Below are positions 36,201-47,190 of a stretch of DNA of 64,000 bases, piece after piece. The first letter of the stretch is position 1; each line of letters opens with the position of its first letter. The position numbers and the translations under genes were made by a program. This DNA is from Globodera rostochiensis (lineage: Eukaryota > Nematoda > Chromadorea > Rhabditida > Heteroderidae), in the NCBI GenBank assembly GCA_018350325.1, contig JAEVLN010000003.1:2341214-2405213 (forward strand), in the 5' to 3' direction. The notes beneath the pieces were generated by a model. It saw only the letters and a program-made list of their open reading frames with translations. It was not told the DNA's origin and made no database searches.

Positions 36201-37278
36201 CCCAATTATTTATCTCTTGCCTGACAAAGCGTTCGTCGGAATATTTTTTTGGAAAATTTCTTTAAAGGATCTAGAATGGAATGTTTTGTTTAACAAAAAT
36301 GTTTTGCCGGGTGTTCGGTCAATCATTTATAAAACCCCCGAATTTCATCAACTGTTAAGCGCGCGGGTTGGACATTCCGGAAATACAAAATGTGGTCAAT
36401 TTCGATGTGGCGCGCGATATCGATACGCATGTTCACAGGTGAAAATGGGTGGAGGGCAGTTGGGGGGGGGGACTTAATTATATCAATTTGACATAAAATT
36501 GAAGGGTCGGACGGACGGGAAGGGCCGGACACCGCGGCTTTGCCCACTCGTTGGTCACCGAGAAGGACGCCGAGTTTTGCGCTCATCTGGTCAAGAACTT
36601 TGAGACTGCCGGCCTTCCAATTTCCGCCGATTTGTTGAATGTCGCATTGAAATGCAATTGGTTCAAAAGTCAGCATGACAAACAGCAACAGAATCAACCA
36701 AACGCCGCTGGCGTTGGCTTCGGCGGCAGCAACAGACAACGCACCGGACTTGGCTACACGACGTTGTCGCCAGCCATCGCCGCAACATCTGCGCCCCTCG
36801 GCGGCCAATCGAACAGTTTGACGCCCTCATTCTCACAGCAGCCAACCATCTCGAAGCAAATTGATCGAGCCAAGTCGCTGGTGGAAAGCGGCAATGTGCG
36901 TGGCATGACCCGGGTGTCGATGATGCGATCCGCATTAAAGGTTGGTTTTGGTTGCCATCAGACAATGTTTGGAAAATGGACTTTCTTTCAGAGCACCTTC
37001 AAACACTCTTTCCAGGCTGCTACTGTTAGCGGATCGGAATATTTATTGCCAGGCAGGCAACCGGGATTGGGCAGCTTTGATCATTTTAATTGTTTTAACT
37101 TCCTCTCTTTTTAGCATCTGATCCAAGGCCGGAGTGGAAAATTAAATTGGATGCACAGGCGGAAAAGATCAATCAAGCCATTCGACAAACGCAGCAACCT
37201 TCAACGGAGGGCGAAGAGTCAAATGCGGAGTCCAGACCGAACGACGAACACCCAAAGAAACGATCGAGATGGACATGA
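33275..37278 (+). CDS. DEAD-box RNA helicase DDX42, with a DEVD motif II
   Basis: ATP-dependent RNA helicase tied to U2 snRNP/SF3B. Start [16 protein letters not shown] (ATG 33275), then an acidic N-terminus ([22 protein letters not shown]). Helicase core: [10 protein letters not shown] (Q motif, 34792), AKTGSGKT (motif I, 34927), VPTRELAIQ (Ia, about 35087), [18 protein letters not shown], then motif II as DEVD (35422-35433) rather than DEAD. Motif III SAT is rebuilt by removing a 39-nt intron (35593-35631). Later motifs are [29 protein letters not shown] and [11 protein letters not shown] Gln/Ala/Ser tail ends in KKRSRWT before TGA 37276-37278, matching the KKSRW end of vertebrate DDX42. 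Neighbour LIAS starts 141 bp later. Confidence 0.92.
34566..34639. mobile_element. 74-bp hAT-like MITE in a DDX42 intron
   Basis: Flanked by identical TACTTTTA at 34558-34565 and 34640-34647. The ends ATTAGTGGAAGGAC and GTCCTTTCCCTT are imperfect inverted repeats. The interior (GGACTTGAGGA, GAGATTTTGATCGAGAATCT) matches the MITE in ATR at 14428. Confidence 0.7.
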
Positions 37279-37419
37279 AGCGATTTTCCAATTTTTGAAT
37301 ATAAACAATTTTGAACGTTGTTTTCATCGAGTATTTGAAGCGTGCGTTTCCGTTTCGCACTGTTTGATGCTTTGTTTTGTTGTGTTGTTTTTTTGAGCTC
37401 AAAATGTGCCGGCTTTGAG

Positions 37420-38965
37420 ATGCTTTCAGTCAAAAGGCTCACCGCCGCCTTTTCCTGGCGGTGCCCCGTCCATCATTTGCGGGCCGCTTCAACACTTCCC
37501 GACGATGGGCTGACCCTCGGCGACTTTTTGCCGGACAGTCAAAGACCGGCGGTGCCCGTGGAAATGCGTGCCAGAACGGGCGGAACGGCGGAGGAGCAGC
37601 GGAGGACGGCGGACGGACGTCTGCGATTGCCCGAGTGGCTGAAGAGGGACGTGGTGGCCAAACAGAGCGATGTGAACAAAACCAAAATGTTTTAGATTTT
37701 GTGTAAATGAAACTGTGTCCAGGTGAATCTGCTCCGAATGAAGAAGCAGCTGCGGGGGCTAAAATTGGCCACCGTTTGCGAGGTGCCAACTTTTTTGTTG
37801 CCAATTTTTAATTATGCTTTAATTAAGGAGGCACGATGTCCAAACATTGGGTAACACACCGGTTTTCTATAAGGATTCGGAAATCTCCGTGTTCATGCTG
37901 TTTTTGTTGTTTTTTAAAGCGAATGCTGGGGAGGTGGACCGGACACACCGTCGACCGCAACGATAATGCTAATGGGGGACACGTGTACTCGGGGATGCCG
38001 GTGAAGTGATTGTTTTTGATGGTTATTCAACAGAATATGCATTTGCAGATTTTGTTCGGTGAAAACCGCCCGACGACCGCCGCCCCCGGACCCGGAAGAA
38101 CCGCTGAACACGGCGAAAGCCGTCAAAAGTTGGGGCGTCGATTACATTGTGCTGACCTCCGTTGATAGGTGTGGCGGGGGGAATGGGAAAAGCTAATTGG
38201 AGGGGGGGGGGGGGGGTGGAAAAGCTCATTATGTTGGGACTTCAGAGACGATTTGGCGGACGGCGGGGCTGCACACATTTCGGCCACCGTCCGGTGTCTG
38301 AAGGAGGAGTGTTCGCACGTCCTCGTCGAGTGTCTTGTGCCAGACTTTGCGGGCGTGCCAAAGAGTGTTGAAGCCGTTGTGCAGTCGGGGTTGGACGTGT
38401 TCGCGCACAATTTGGAGACCGGTCGAAGCCTCTAGGCCCCATGGGTGTGAATACGGAGTTTCAGTTCGTCGATTGACCCCATTTGTGCGCGACCCGCGCG
38501 CAAAGTACGACCAATCCCTGCACGTTTTGGCACATGCAAAAAAGGCTTAATATCCTCTCGTGCCCTACTGAATCGAAACGTTCCTGGTTTAGGCAAACCC
38601 CGAGGTTCTGACCAAAAGCTCTTTGATGCTGGGCCTTGGCGAGGCGGACCAGGAAGTGGAGGAAGCAATGCGCGACCTGCGACTGGTCGGAGTGGAGGCG
38701 TTGACCCTGGGCCAGTACATGCAGCCGACCAAGCGCCACTTGGCCGTCACCGAGTGGGTGAGTCCGGCCAAATTCGACCGCTGGCGCGAATTGGGCGAAC
38801 AGCTCGGTTTTGTGTACGTTATTTAAAAATTTGAAATCTGAACATTCCTTTTACTGTTTCAGTTACACCGCTTCTGGACCGTTAGTCCGTTCATCGTACA
38901 GAGCCGGCGAATTCTACTTGAAAAATGTGATTGAATCGCGCAGGAAAGACGGGGGAAATAAATGA
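37420..38965 (+). CDS. lias-1: Lipoyl synthase, mitochondrial
   Basis: Radical-SAM enzyme inserting two sulfurs into octanoyl groups on lipoate-dependent proteins. Start [16 protein letters not shown] (ATG 37420) is Arg/Ser-rich and without acids, as expected of a mitochondrial presequence. [10 protein letters not shown] (about 37620) follows. The auxiliary cluster cysteines are in [10 protein letters not shown]...ECW (about 37779-37925), and the radical-SAM CX3CX2C is CTRGCRFC (about 37983, split by an intron). Next come [34 protein letters not shown] sequence (intron 38170-38246), [37 protein letters not shown] (about 38701) and [17 protein letters not shown] near the end. Stop TGA 38963-38965. 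Complete. It starts 141 bp after DDX42 and ends 145 bp before RGP1, so it is probably the middle gene of an operon. Confidence 0.93.
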
Positions 38966-38979
38966 AAACCGATAGATTG

Positions 38980-38985
38980 AATAAA
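38980..38985 (+). terminator. Poly(A) signal AATAAA of lipoyl synthase
   Basis: AATAAA 14 bases after the stop, followed after about 120 bases by a pyrimidine-rich acceptor (TTTTTATTCTAATTGAG) and the RGP1 ATG. This order is typical of a nematode intercistronic region. Confidence 0.6.
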
Positions 38986-39110
38986 CAAAATAATTGTAAA
39001 ATTTGTCATTTTAACAAATTCTGATGCTATATAGTAATTTTTGCTCATTGTTATTATTGTTTGAAAGTATCTTTTCCACATTTTACTCTCTCTTTTTATT
39101 CTAATTGAGC

Positions 39111-40660
39111 ATGAGCATCGAAGTTAAAGTGTCTTTGAGCCGGAAAAGTGCTGTGTTCCTCACCGGAGAGAACTTTACTGTTCAGGTGGAGTATTCTCAT
39201 AAATTGGAGGGCGATCGGTCTCTGAATGCATTTTGTTTTACAATATGAATTCGGTTTTGGGGGGTTTTGGCCATAGGGAAGCACGGAGTTCTTTTGTTGG
39301 AGACTTGGCCAGCTGTTTTGCAGATTTCACTCACAAACGGCGACAGCGAGCAGGCGCGGTCGTTGGCCTGGGGCTGTGTTCAGTTGCATTGTGAGGGGAA
39401 TGTCAGCACGGCACAAAAGGCCACAGATAGGCGGCACAACCGGTCCTCCTCCTCCGCCGCCTCGTCGACGGCGGTCACACGCGCAAAACAGGCCATTTTC
39501 TCCTCCGAACCGGCAATTCTCTTCTGCGACATTCGCCTCGCGCCGGGCGCCGTTCAAAATTTTGAAACGCAAAAGGAAATTCCGCTCGATTTGCCTCCGA
39601 GCTTCAAAGTGGCTGCCAACTTTTGGTGTTTGCGTTACGCTCCAAAATTTATTTTCAGGGACATTTTGCCAAATATTTTTGGTACATTTCGGTCGCTACT
39701 CAACAGGTGGACGCTCCAATCAAAGTTCGTGCAATGAACGCAGAAATTGTTCTTAAATCACCTCATTACGGGATTCTCGAACTTTTTCCTCCCTTCAGAT
39801 GGTACAATTGCCGATCAAAGTGTTGAGCGTGGGCATCGACGTGAGCGCGGTCAAACAGAGCGAACCGACTGGGAACCCTTTCCTTGGCAATGACTTCAAA
39901 AGGCAGCAAATCCTTTCAACGAACTTTCCAAATCGTTCACTTGTTCCGTTTAAGCCCGTCTGTTGTTGAGATAGCGGTGAGTCGAATTGAAGAAGTTTGC
40001 TCGATACGGAAGCAGCGGTTCTACGAGATCAAAAGTGGTGGCAGACTTATCGCCGCGGTTGTGATCTTCAGGAACGTGTTCAAGTTGGGCGACGACGTCG
40101 TCGGGAGGTTCGAATTCCCGCAGGAGGAAGTGCAGTGTTTGCAGGTGATCGTTTTATGCGCATATACTGCTTGATGTTGTCATTATCCACTTCCTGCAGG
40201 CATTGGTCCGTGCCGAGGTTGTGGAGACGAATCTGATGGATGACAACGGCAACAGAGAGGAAGCGAGTTCTTCGGCACAGAGTGTCCACGTGTTCAGCAC
40301 GGAACACATGGTGACTGCGTTCGTCCGTGAAACGCACTTCAAACTCCAGTTGCCGATGAACGCGGTGCCCTCATTTACCACCGAATCCGGTTGTGCACAA
40401 AAATGCAAATGAATTTAACGGCTTATCCGTTTACCGATTCTTATTGCTTTTCAGTGAAAGTCCGGTGGCGACTTCGCTTCGAGTTCGTCATAACCCCGCA
40501 GAAAGTGATGGAGCAAAAAAGCGACAGATTACAAACTTTGGCCGATGACTTGGACATTGAGACGATGAAGTGGGACTTGCCCATCTCCGTGCTCACCTGC
40601 AACCCGTTCAATGCGGGCCTGAGCACTCTCCAGCCATCCACAACTTCGTTCGGCATTTGA
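39111..40660 (+). CDS. RGP1 homologue, RIC1-RGP1 Rab6 exchange factor subunit
   Basis: Arrestin-like subunit of the Golgi RIC1-RGP1 complex that activates Rab6 for endosome-to-TGN traffic. Start MSIEVKVSLSRKSAVFLTGE (ATG 39111) matches the family's first strand. After an intron come LAWGCVQLHCEG, then ILFCDIRLAPG (about 39520) and DLPPSFK, which are RGP1 signatures. MVQLPIKVLSVG, KLGDDVVGRFEFPQEEVQCLQ (about 40084) and VKVRWRLRFEFVITP (about 40456) follow, then WDLPISVLTCNPF and a C-terminus in SFGI, TGA 40658-40660. About 350-400 residues. The Ala/Ser/Arg-rich insert near 39420-39490 is not conserved. Probable last gene of the DDX42-LIAS-RGP1 operon. Confidence 0.87.
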
Positions 40661-42035
40661 CGAAAGCAAACGGACTACTCCATTTTGTTGAGACTAATCA
40701 TTTTGTCAATCATTTTATTTTTTTGTGTTAGAAATGCACGGAATCGGGGTTTCCAGACGCCCAAACTCCGGGGCTTGGTGGAATCGGAAAAACTGGGTTT
40801 TCATCTTCACGTAATTCACGTCCCGAGTTTGAAAAGGTCGGGCGTTCTCTGTTCCGTGCAACTTTATAAACCATGACTTGCTCTGTTCTGTTGTGGACGA
40901 TTTTGGCACTTTTGCACATTTCTTAATTATCGGCTGTTGGGTAAAAACGTAACGCAATTTTTTCCCCTGAAATCGGAGGGTTATACCCTCGAATGCCAAA
41001 CCCCCGTCCTTTTAGGATTTTTGGGATGTCCGTAATACAATTCAAAGAAACCAAATATGAGCAAAATTGCAAAAAATGGACCAAATATGGGCAAAAATGC
41101 AAAAAATGGACCAAAGGCAAAATATAGACGAAATATGGAAATTTTTTTTCAAATATAGCAAAAAAATGGGCAAAATTTCCTAATAGAAGTCTAAGAGCAA
41201 TAAAAATTCAAATTACGGCATGGACGAAATATGGAAAATATCGATTATCAAATGGGTTCTAGAAGGTCAAAACAAAGCTAAAAACATTTTTTTGGTATTT
41301 AAATGGCATAAATTTTGGCGCATCGTTAATTTTTGTCTGCTGCTGGGCTTGACCCATGGTGAACAATTTTCCGTTCCGTCCCCCCCCCCCTCTCCTCCTC
41401 CTCCCCCCCCCTCCTCAGAAGAAGGGAAGAAGAAATCGCAAAAGTCGATGCGGATTTTAGGACCTTACTAAATGAATTTTTTACATTGAGTAAAAGCATG
41501 GTTCTAGTCCGGTTTATTATGCGTCCCATTCAACTTTCATACTTCCCAAAGACTTCTACATCAAATTTCTGACATCAAATTTTGTCAAATCATTGATTTG
41601 TCTAAGATTTTTCATCGAGTACTAACAAACAATCAAGCGGACTTCGGCTTTTTAGATTTCGGATTCTACGTCCCAGAAAAGCCTTAGAAACTATTTTCTA
41701 ACGACTTCTTTATAAAAAGTTTTTATTTTTTGAAAAAAAGGACACCATTCTTTAGGCTTACCAAAAAATTTCTAAAGTAAAACATTTACACGGCATATGG
41801 GACGCGTAAAAATTCATGGGGCGCATAACCGGACAAGAACCAAAAGCATTCCCTAAGTCTAGACCCCGGCACTTGTGGTTATTTGTGGCTATGAAAACCA
41901 CAAGAGTATAATTTCCACCACACCCAACCACAAATTACCACATTCGACCACATACCTTTACCAAATTGTTGGTTGATACCTAATTCGGTTGTGTGAAGGT
42001 TTAGATTAGAATTATTATTTGTTAAGCTTAATTCG
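40661..42035. other. Intergenic region between RGP1 and EF-Tu
   Basis: No gene seen. It holds a 30-bp tandem repeat (41051-41127), C runs near 41381-41410, a relic of the GAATCCGAATCTG palindrome family (about 41645-41760) and a stretch rich in ACCACA/TGTGGT (41870-41960) that can self-pair. Confidence 0.55.
41051..41127. repeat. 30-bp tandem repeat, about 2.5 copies
   Basis: Units CCAAATATGAGCAAAATTGC... (41051-41080) and CCAAATATGGGCAAAAATGC... (41081-41110), both ending AAAAAATGGA, then a decayed third copy. Confidence 0.75.
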
Positions 42036-44390
42036 ATGCATCAAACTCTGCTTGTCAACCGATCGTTTCTGTTGTTGGCCAGTGAGTTTTAAAAAAAAGG
42101 AAAGTAATTAATTAAAATCATTTGCTACAGAGCGTTTCTATGCCGCCGCCCCCGGAGTAAAGGGTCGGATTTTATTCGGGTTTTTCCTATTTTTGACCGA
42201 TCGTTTAGCCACGTATAAGCGAACGAAGCCGCACTTAAACGTTGGCACAATTGGACACGTCGACCACGGGAAGACGACGCTTTCGTCGGCAATTACCAAA
42301 AGTTTGTTTTGTTTGATGGCATTCACCGATTTGCTTCTTTTTTTTTTGTTTCTTAAGTTTTGGCAGGCAAGAAACAAGCGAAGTTTTTGAGGTTTGGTCA
42401 TTTTGGTTTTTTGCACACGCAAAAGTTTATTGTGTAATTCTGTCAGATATGACGAAATTGACAATGCGCCGCAGGAGCGCATGCGCGGAGTGACCATCAA
42501 CGCGGCACATTTGGAATACGGTTTAATTGAACGAATTGCCGACAAAGAGTCAATTTGACTTTTCAGAAACTGCGAACAGACACTACGCGCACATCGATTG
42601 CCCGGGACATGCGGACTACATCAAGAACATGATCACCGGGGCGGCCCAAATGGACGGCACAATTCTCGTGGTGGCAGTTACGGATGGACCGATGCCACAG
42701 GTGAGGGGGAGGGGGGGAGACACTTTTGCCGGACAAACAAATGCCGAAGACTTTCTGTTCTCGTCGTTTCAGACTCGAGAGCATCTTTTGTTGGCCCGTC
42801 AATGCGGAATCCCTCAGCAGAACATTTGCGTTTTCCTCAACAAAATTGACGAGGTGAACGACGCCGAGACGCGGGAGCTTGTGGAGATGGAAGTGCGCGA
42901 GTTGCTCAATGACTTCGGCTACCCGGGAGACACGGCACCCATTATCGCCGGCTCTGCACTGTCCGCAATGGAGGGGACGAACCCAGACATTGGCGAGAAG
43001 TCCATTCTTCAGCTGCTGGACACCCTCGACCAATTCCAAATCCCTGAACGCGCAAAGAACGAAGAGCCGTGGTTTGCAGCCGAGAAAGTGTACACAATCA
43101 AAGGTACGAAACAAACCATGAATTGGGGTGTTTGGTTACGCAACGGGTTATTATTCATTTGTTGTATTACATCTTGGCATTTGTTACGTTAAGGACGTGG
43201 GACAGTGATCACTGGCAAATTGGAGCAGGGAACGCTAAAGAAGAATGACAAAGTGACCGTTTACGGCGCCGGAAAATCAAAAGACGCAATTATATCCGGT
43301 AATTTGTGTACATTTCTAACCCAATTTTATTGCTAAAATCTATTTTAGGCTTGGAAACATTCCACAAAACTGTTGATCAGGCAGAGCCGGGCGACCAGCT
43401 GGGTTGGTGAAAATTAAAAACATTGGGGGGGGGAGGGGGTGGTGACATGGCACAAAACCTCCAGATCCTTTCTGAGTCATCCGTGTTGAATGAAAGCCAA
43501 ATGTTTTGTTTAGGGATTCTGCTCAAAGGGCTCGGCCCGAAGGACGTACGACGGGGCTGTGTGCTTGTTCCGCCGGGTAAAAACTGCAATTTTACTGACA
43601 AAGTTCGGGCGCAGGTGAGGACAAAGTTTGCCTTTACGGCACAAAATCAATTGGCGGCATTTCTCCACACTTTCACAGATTTATTTGCTCACACCGGACG
43701 AAGGCGGCGCCAAAATGCCGATGGCGCACATGTTTCGGGAGCACATTTTTTCGCTTACCTGGGACACGAGTGCCACCATTCTCCTCCCCGAAAAGCGCGA
43801 CTTCGTTATGCCTGGAGAGGTAATGGCATAAGGGGGGGGGCATAACATGGTATCATTGGGAGGGGGAAGGGGTTCTGAAAATTTCTGTTATTTTGTGACA
43901 AATGTTGTGGGTTCACTTTCAGACTGTGGAACTTGAACTGCTCTTCAACACTGCCCAATTCGTTCGTCCCCAGCAGCGCTTTACCCTGCGTCACGAAAAT
44001 ACCACAAGTTGCTTGGCGATTTGTGAATTTTAAAATGCCAATCAATTTCAGTCGCCTGCGGCATCTTTTTGGAACCCCTTGCGCAGGCGACGGCCGAAGA
44101 GAATGACAAGCGGTGGAGAAAGCTGCAGATGAAGACGGTGATGGAAAGTTGGTCAAGCAATTCCCACCGGGGCTTTTTGTTGGCCATCGCTTCACATTTT
44201 CTTTTTTTCTCTCTCAGAGTTCGGATTCAACCCGTACGGCAACAGGATATGGGAGCGAACGTGCAAAGTCAGTGCTTTTTGTGTTCTTCGTTTAGAAACA
44301 TTATTTTTTTTTGTCTTTTAGCCGGACTACTCGAATTCGCCGAAGGAAAATCCGGCCGAGTCGCTGTTCAACGCCGAGGCACAAGGCTGA
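42036..44390 (+). CDS. tufm-1: Mitochondrial elongation factor Tu with C-terminal extension (EF-Tu1 type)
   Basis: GTPase delivering aminoacyl-tRNA to mitochondrial ribosomes. The start [15 protein letters not shown] (ATG 42036) is a presequence. G1 GHVDHGKTT (about 42256), Switch [13 protein letters not shown] (about 42485), G3 DCPGHAD (about 42597), G4 as NKID (about 42839) and G5 GSALSAMEG follow. Domain [19 protein letters not shown] (about 43195). Domain [27 protein letters not shown] and [12 protein letters not shown]. The bacterial-type end is followed by about 48 extra residues, including [15 protein letters not shown] and [13 protein letters not shown], to TGA 44388-44390. In nematode EF-Tu1 such a tail binds tRNAs lacking the T arm. 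That role is known for the family; here it is inferred. The first two exon junctions are ambiguous. Introns carry G runs after the donor. Confidence 0.92.
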
Positions 44391-44940
44391 TGGAAGAATT
44401 GGGCAGGGAGGAGGAGGACAAAACATAAAAAATTTATTTTGATCGATTGCGAATTGGAATATTTAATTAGCTCTTCTTTGCTTTTGTTAATGCTAATTGC
44501 GTGTTTTGTCCGTTTCTGTTTGCGCGTAATTTTTTGAATTTTTATTTTTGCCATTTTCTGCTAAATTCCGAATCGGAAATTTTGTCGTTTTAAATTTCAC
44601 TTCGCTTCCATTCTTTTCCATTGCCCGATAATTGACCCAAAGACAAGAAAAGTAAAGGGTTCATATTTTTAACGGGAGACGCACCGGCCGTTGTTTTTGA
44701 CCCCCCACCCCCCTCTTATCTCTCTCTCTCTCTCTCTGCCTCTCAAAGTTGCTTCTAAACTAACAAATAAAGTAAATGGGGGGGGGGGGATCCGAACTCA
44801 TAATCTCATTACCCCCCACCAGTTTTCTTATCTTGCCGAATTCCCCCCCCCCCCCAATTTTGTGTTCATTTCCCACACCATTTCTTCTCTCCCTTTCATC
44901 GAACAGATCATCCCATCCGTCGCATCTTTTCCCTCTGCCG
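44391..44940. other. Intergenic region between EF-Tu and GNPDA
   Basis: No gene seen. Low complexity: a (CT)n microsatellite near 44719-44738, a G run near 44780 and a C run near 44844, then pyrimidine-rich sequence up to the GNPDA start. Confidence 0.5.
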
Positions 44941-47190
44941 ATGAAATTGCTCATTTTCGACGATTACGAGGCGATCAGTCGCTTTGGCGCCGAATTGGTC
45001 GCCCAACGGATTAACGCTTTCGCGCAACAAAAAGGCGCCGTCGACGGGACGGATTCGCGGCACGAATTGTTTTCGCTTGGCCTTCCCACCGGTTGGCGCC
45101 CCCGCCGGCGTTGGGCTTTTGCCGGTGGTTTAGCCTTTTTTTGGTGTGCTTTTGTCAGGTGCCACCCCTCTGGGGATGTATCGTCGACTTGTGGAGATGC
45201 ACAAAGCTGGCAAAGTGTCTTTCGCCCGGGTCGCCACCTTCAACATGGACGAGTAGGGCAAGAAAGAAAGAAAGGGCATTATTGGCATTTTATGCCTTGG
45301 GGCGTTTCAAACCGTTCAAAAATTTGTTTTTGAGCCGCCAATAAGTGGAATTCGAATTCAGCCCCCTAAATCCGAAATTTGACCGGGAAATGGAAGGAAT
45401 GGTGTGATCACTTTCTTCGATAAGATCATCAATCCCCCCCCCCCCCCGAAGGTATGTCGGACTGTCGCCGGAGCATCCGGAGAGTTACCACTCATTCATG
45501 TTCACCAACTTCTTCCGGTACGTCGTCGTAAGCAGCTCAAGCTCAGAAGACCCGTTTTAACCTGCGCTCCCTCCCATTTAGGCACATTGACATTGACCCG
45601 TCCAACGTCAGTCGTTTTGTCGCCTTTTCCCATTTCGTTTTTATTCATTTTGCCCCCCCCCCCTAAAGGTGCACATTCCCAACGGAAATGCGACTGATTT
45701 GGCGGCGGAATGTGCGAATTACGAGTACGTTTTTCAATCGATCGACGGAACCGTTTTTTGTTTTGTTTCCCATTTTCAGACGTTCAATTGCCGCGGTCGG
45801 TGGCATCGATTTGTTTGTGTCCGGTGTGTGCTGTGCCTGCCCCTGCCAGGGATGGACAATTCCGTCCCATAACTTTGGACTTTTTTTTATTGCATTTTTG
45901 GAATATGAAAGAACGGCGAGATTTGGGTTCCTTCCCGAGAGCGTCCGCTCGGGCTCTTCCCCTGATCGTCCGGATTTCCAATCAGTTGAATGGTCACTTC
46001 CCCACCTCCCCCCACCCCCTCTCCCCGGACCCACCGCCTCCCAAGAATCGGCAAAATTCCTTACTCCGTTGCTGCGTTTTGAGTTTGAGACTGTTCTTAA
46101 GGGATCGGTACGGACGGACACATGGCATTCAATGAGCCCGGCAGCAGTCTGAACGTATTCTTCCATTCATTGATAAGCCCCCTTCCGTTTTTCTGAAAGT
46201 GATCAGAGTTTTTGATCATTCATTTTGTTCTCGTGTCAGAGTCGAACGCGTGTCCAATCGCTGGATGCCGAGACAATCGCCGCAAATGCGCGCTTTTTTG
46301 ACGGCGATCTGAGTCGTGTGCCGAAACGTGCGGTTACCGTTGGAGTGGGCACCATAATGGAGTCGAAGGAGGTCAGTGTGTGGGCTTTTGCTTATGTTCA
46401 GTTTCACATTTCATTTCATGCCGAATGAAGGTGCTAATGCTGGTGAGCGGCAAGTCCAAAGCGCAGGCAGTGCGAGCGGCGCTGGAAAAGGGCGTTTCGC
46501 ACATGTGCACGGCAAGTGGTGCGCCGCAAAGAGACATAATTAATTATGTTAATTGAATTAATTAATCGTTTGATCACTCATTGCCGCCCCCTTCCCACTC
46601 ATTCATTCATTGTCAAGCGCTTCAACTGCACCCGAACAGCGTTTGGCTGGTCGATGAGGTGCGTTTTTGGTGGGAGAGGGAAGGGGGGGGGGAATAGCCG
46701 AGGGACCAACCAATGTTTGTGTCAGTTTTGCGGTGGGGTGATCCCCGACCGTCGGGTGGGAATCGAAAGGGATTTTTGATGTGTTCGGGAATCGGGATTG
46801 GAGGGTACTGAAGGCGAGGGGGGGGGAGGAATTGTCGGGTTGGCGCGGTTCGGTTTGCTAAGAAGCCGTTAGGGGGGGGGCGGAGAGGCAACCCCTTTAA
46901 AAGTGATCTGATCGGATCATTCAAATAATCTGGGTCTGGTCCAGAATACAGAGAGATCATTTTCGCCCAAACACCCACCACCCCCCCTTTTTTGCATGTA
47001 ATTGTCCTTCGCCTATAACTTCCCCCCCCCCCCCCACAGGATGCAACGGACGAGCTGAAAGTCAAGACGGTTGGTGAATTTGACGGGAACGGGGGAAGAA
47101 TTGGCGAAGAACCATCGCCAACATCGTCAGCTTAAGGTCAAGACCTGGAAGGGCCAGCATGAGGCGAACGTGCGCGAGTTGATCGGATGA
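44941..47190 (+). CDS. Glucosamine-6-phosphate isomerase/deaminase
   Basis: Cytosolic enzyme converting glucosamine 6-phosphate to fructose 6-phosphate and ammonia, opposing hexosamine (chitin precursor) synthesis. Start [20 protein letters not shown] (ATG 44941). An intron splits [15 protein letters not shown], the sugar-phosphate loop. NMDEYVGL (about 45243, split by an intron ending 45450) holds the catalytic Asp. [12 protein letters not shown] and a 25-nt micro-exon (45582-45606, HIDIDPSN) lead to [27 protein letters not shown] (about 46100) holds the Asp, His and Glu of the active site. [30 protein letters not shown], a split [14 protein letters not shown] and VKTVKTWKG follow, then a short tail to TGA 47188-47190. 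Complete. Several introns end in long poly-C tracts instead of poly-U. Confidence 0.93.
45582..45606 (+). other. 25-nt micro-exon of GNPDA
   Basis: CATTTAG precedes and GTCAGT follows. Its codons (the first shared with the previous exon) read RHIDIDPSN, continuing FFR and leading to VHIPNGN, as in other GNPDA proteins (FFKHIDI). Confidence 0.8.

Noticed and set aside
46501..46560. GCAAGT after HMCT in GNPDA as a second GC donor
   Set aside because: A GT donor 7 bases further on (AGTG|GTGCGC) keeps the frame and gives HMCTASALQLHP, which matches the family length.
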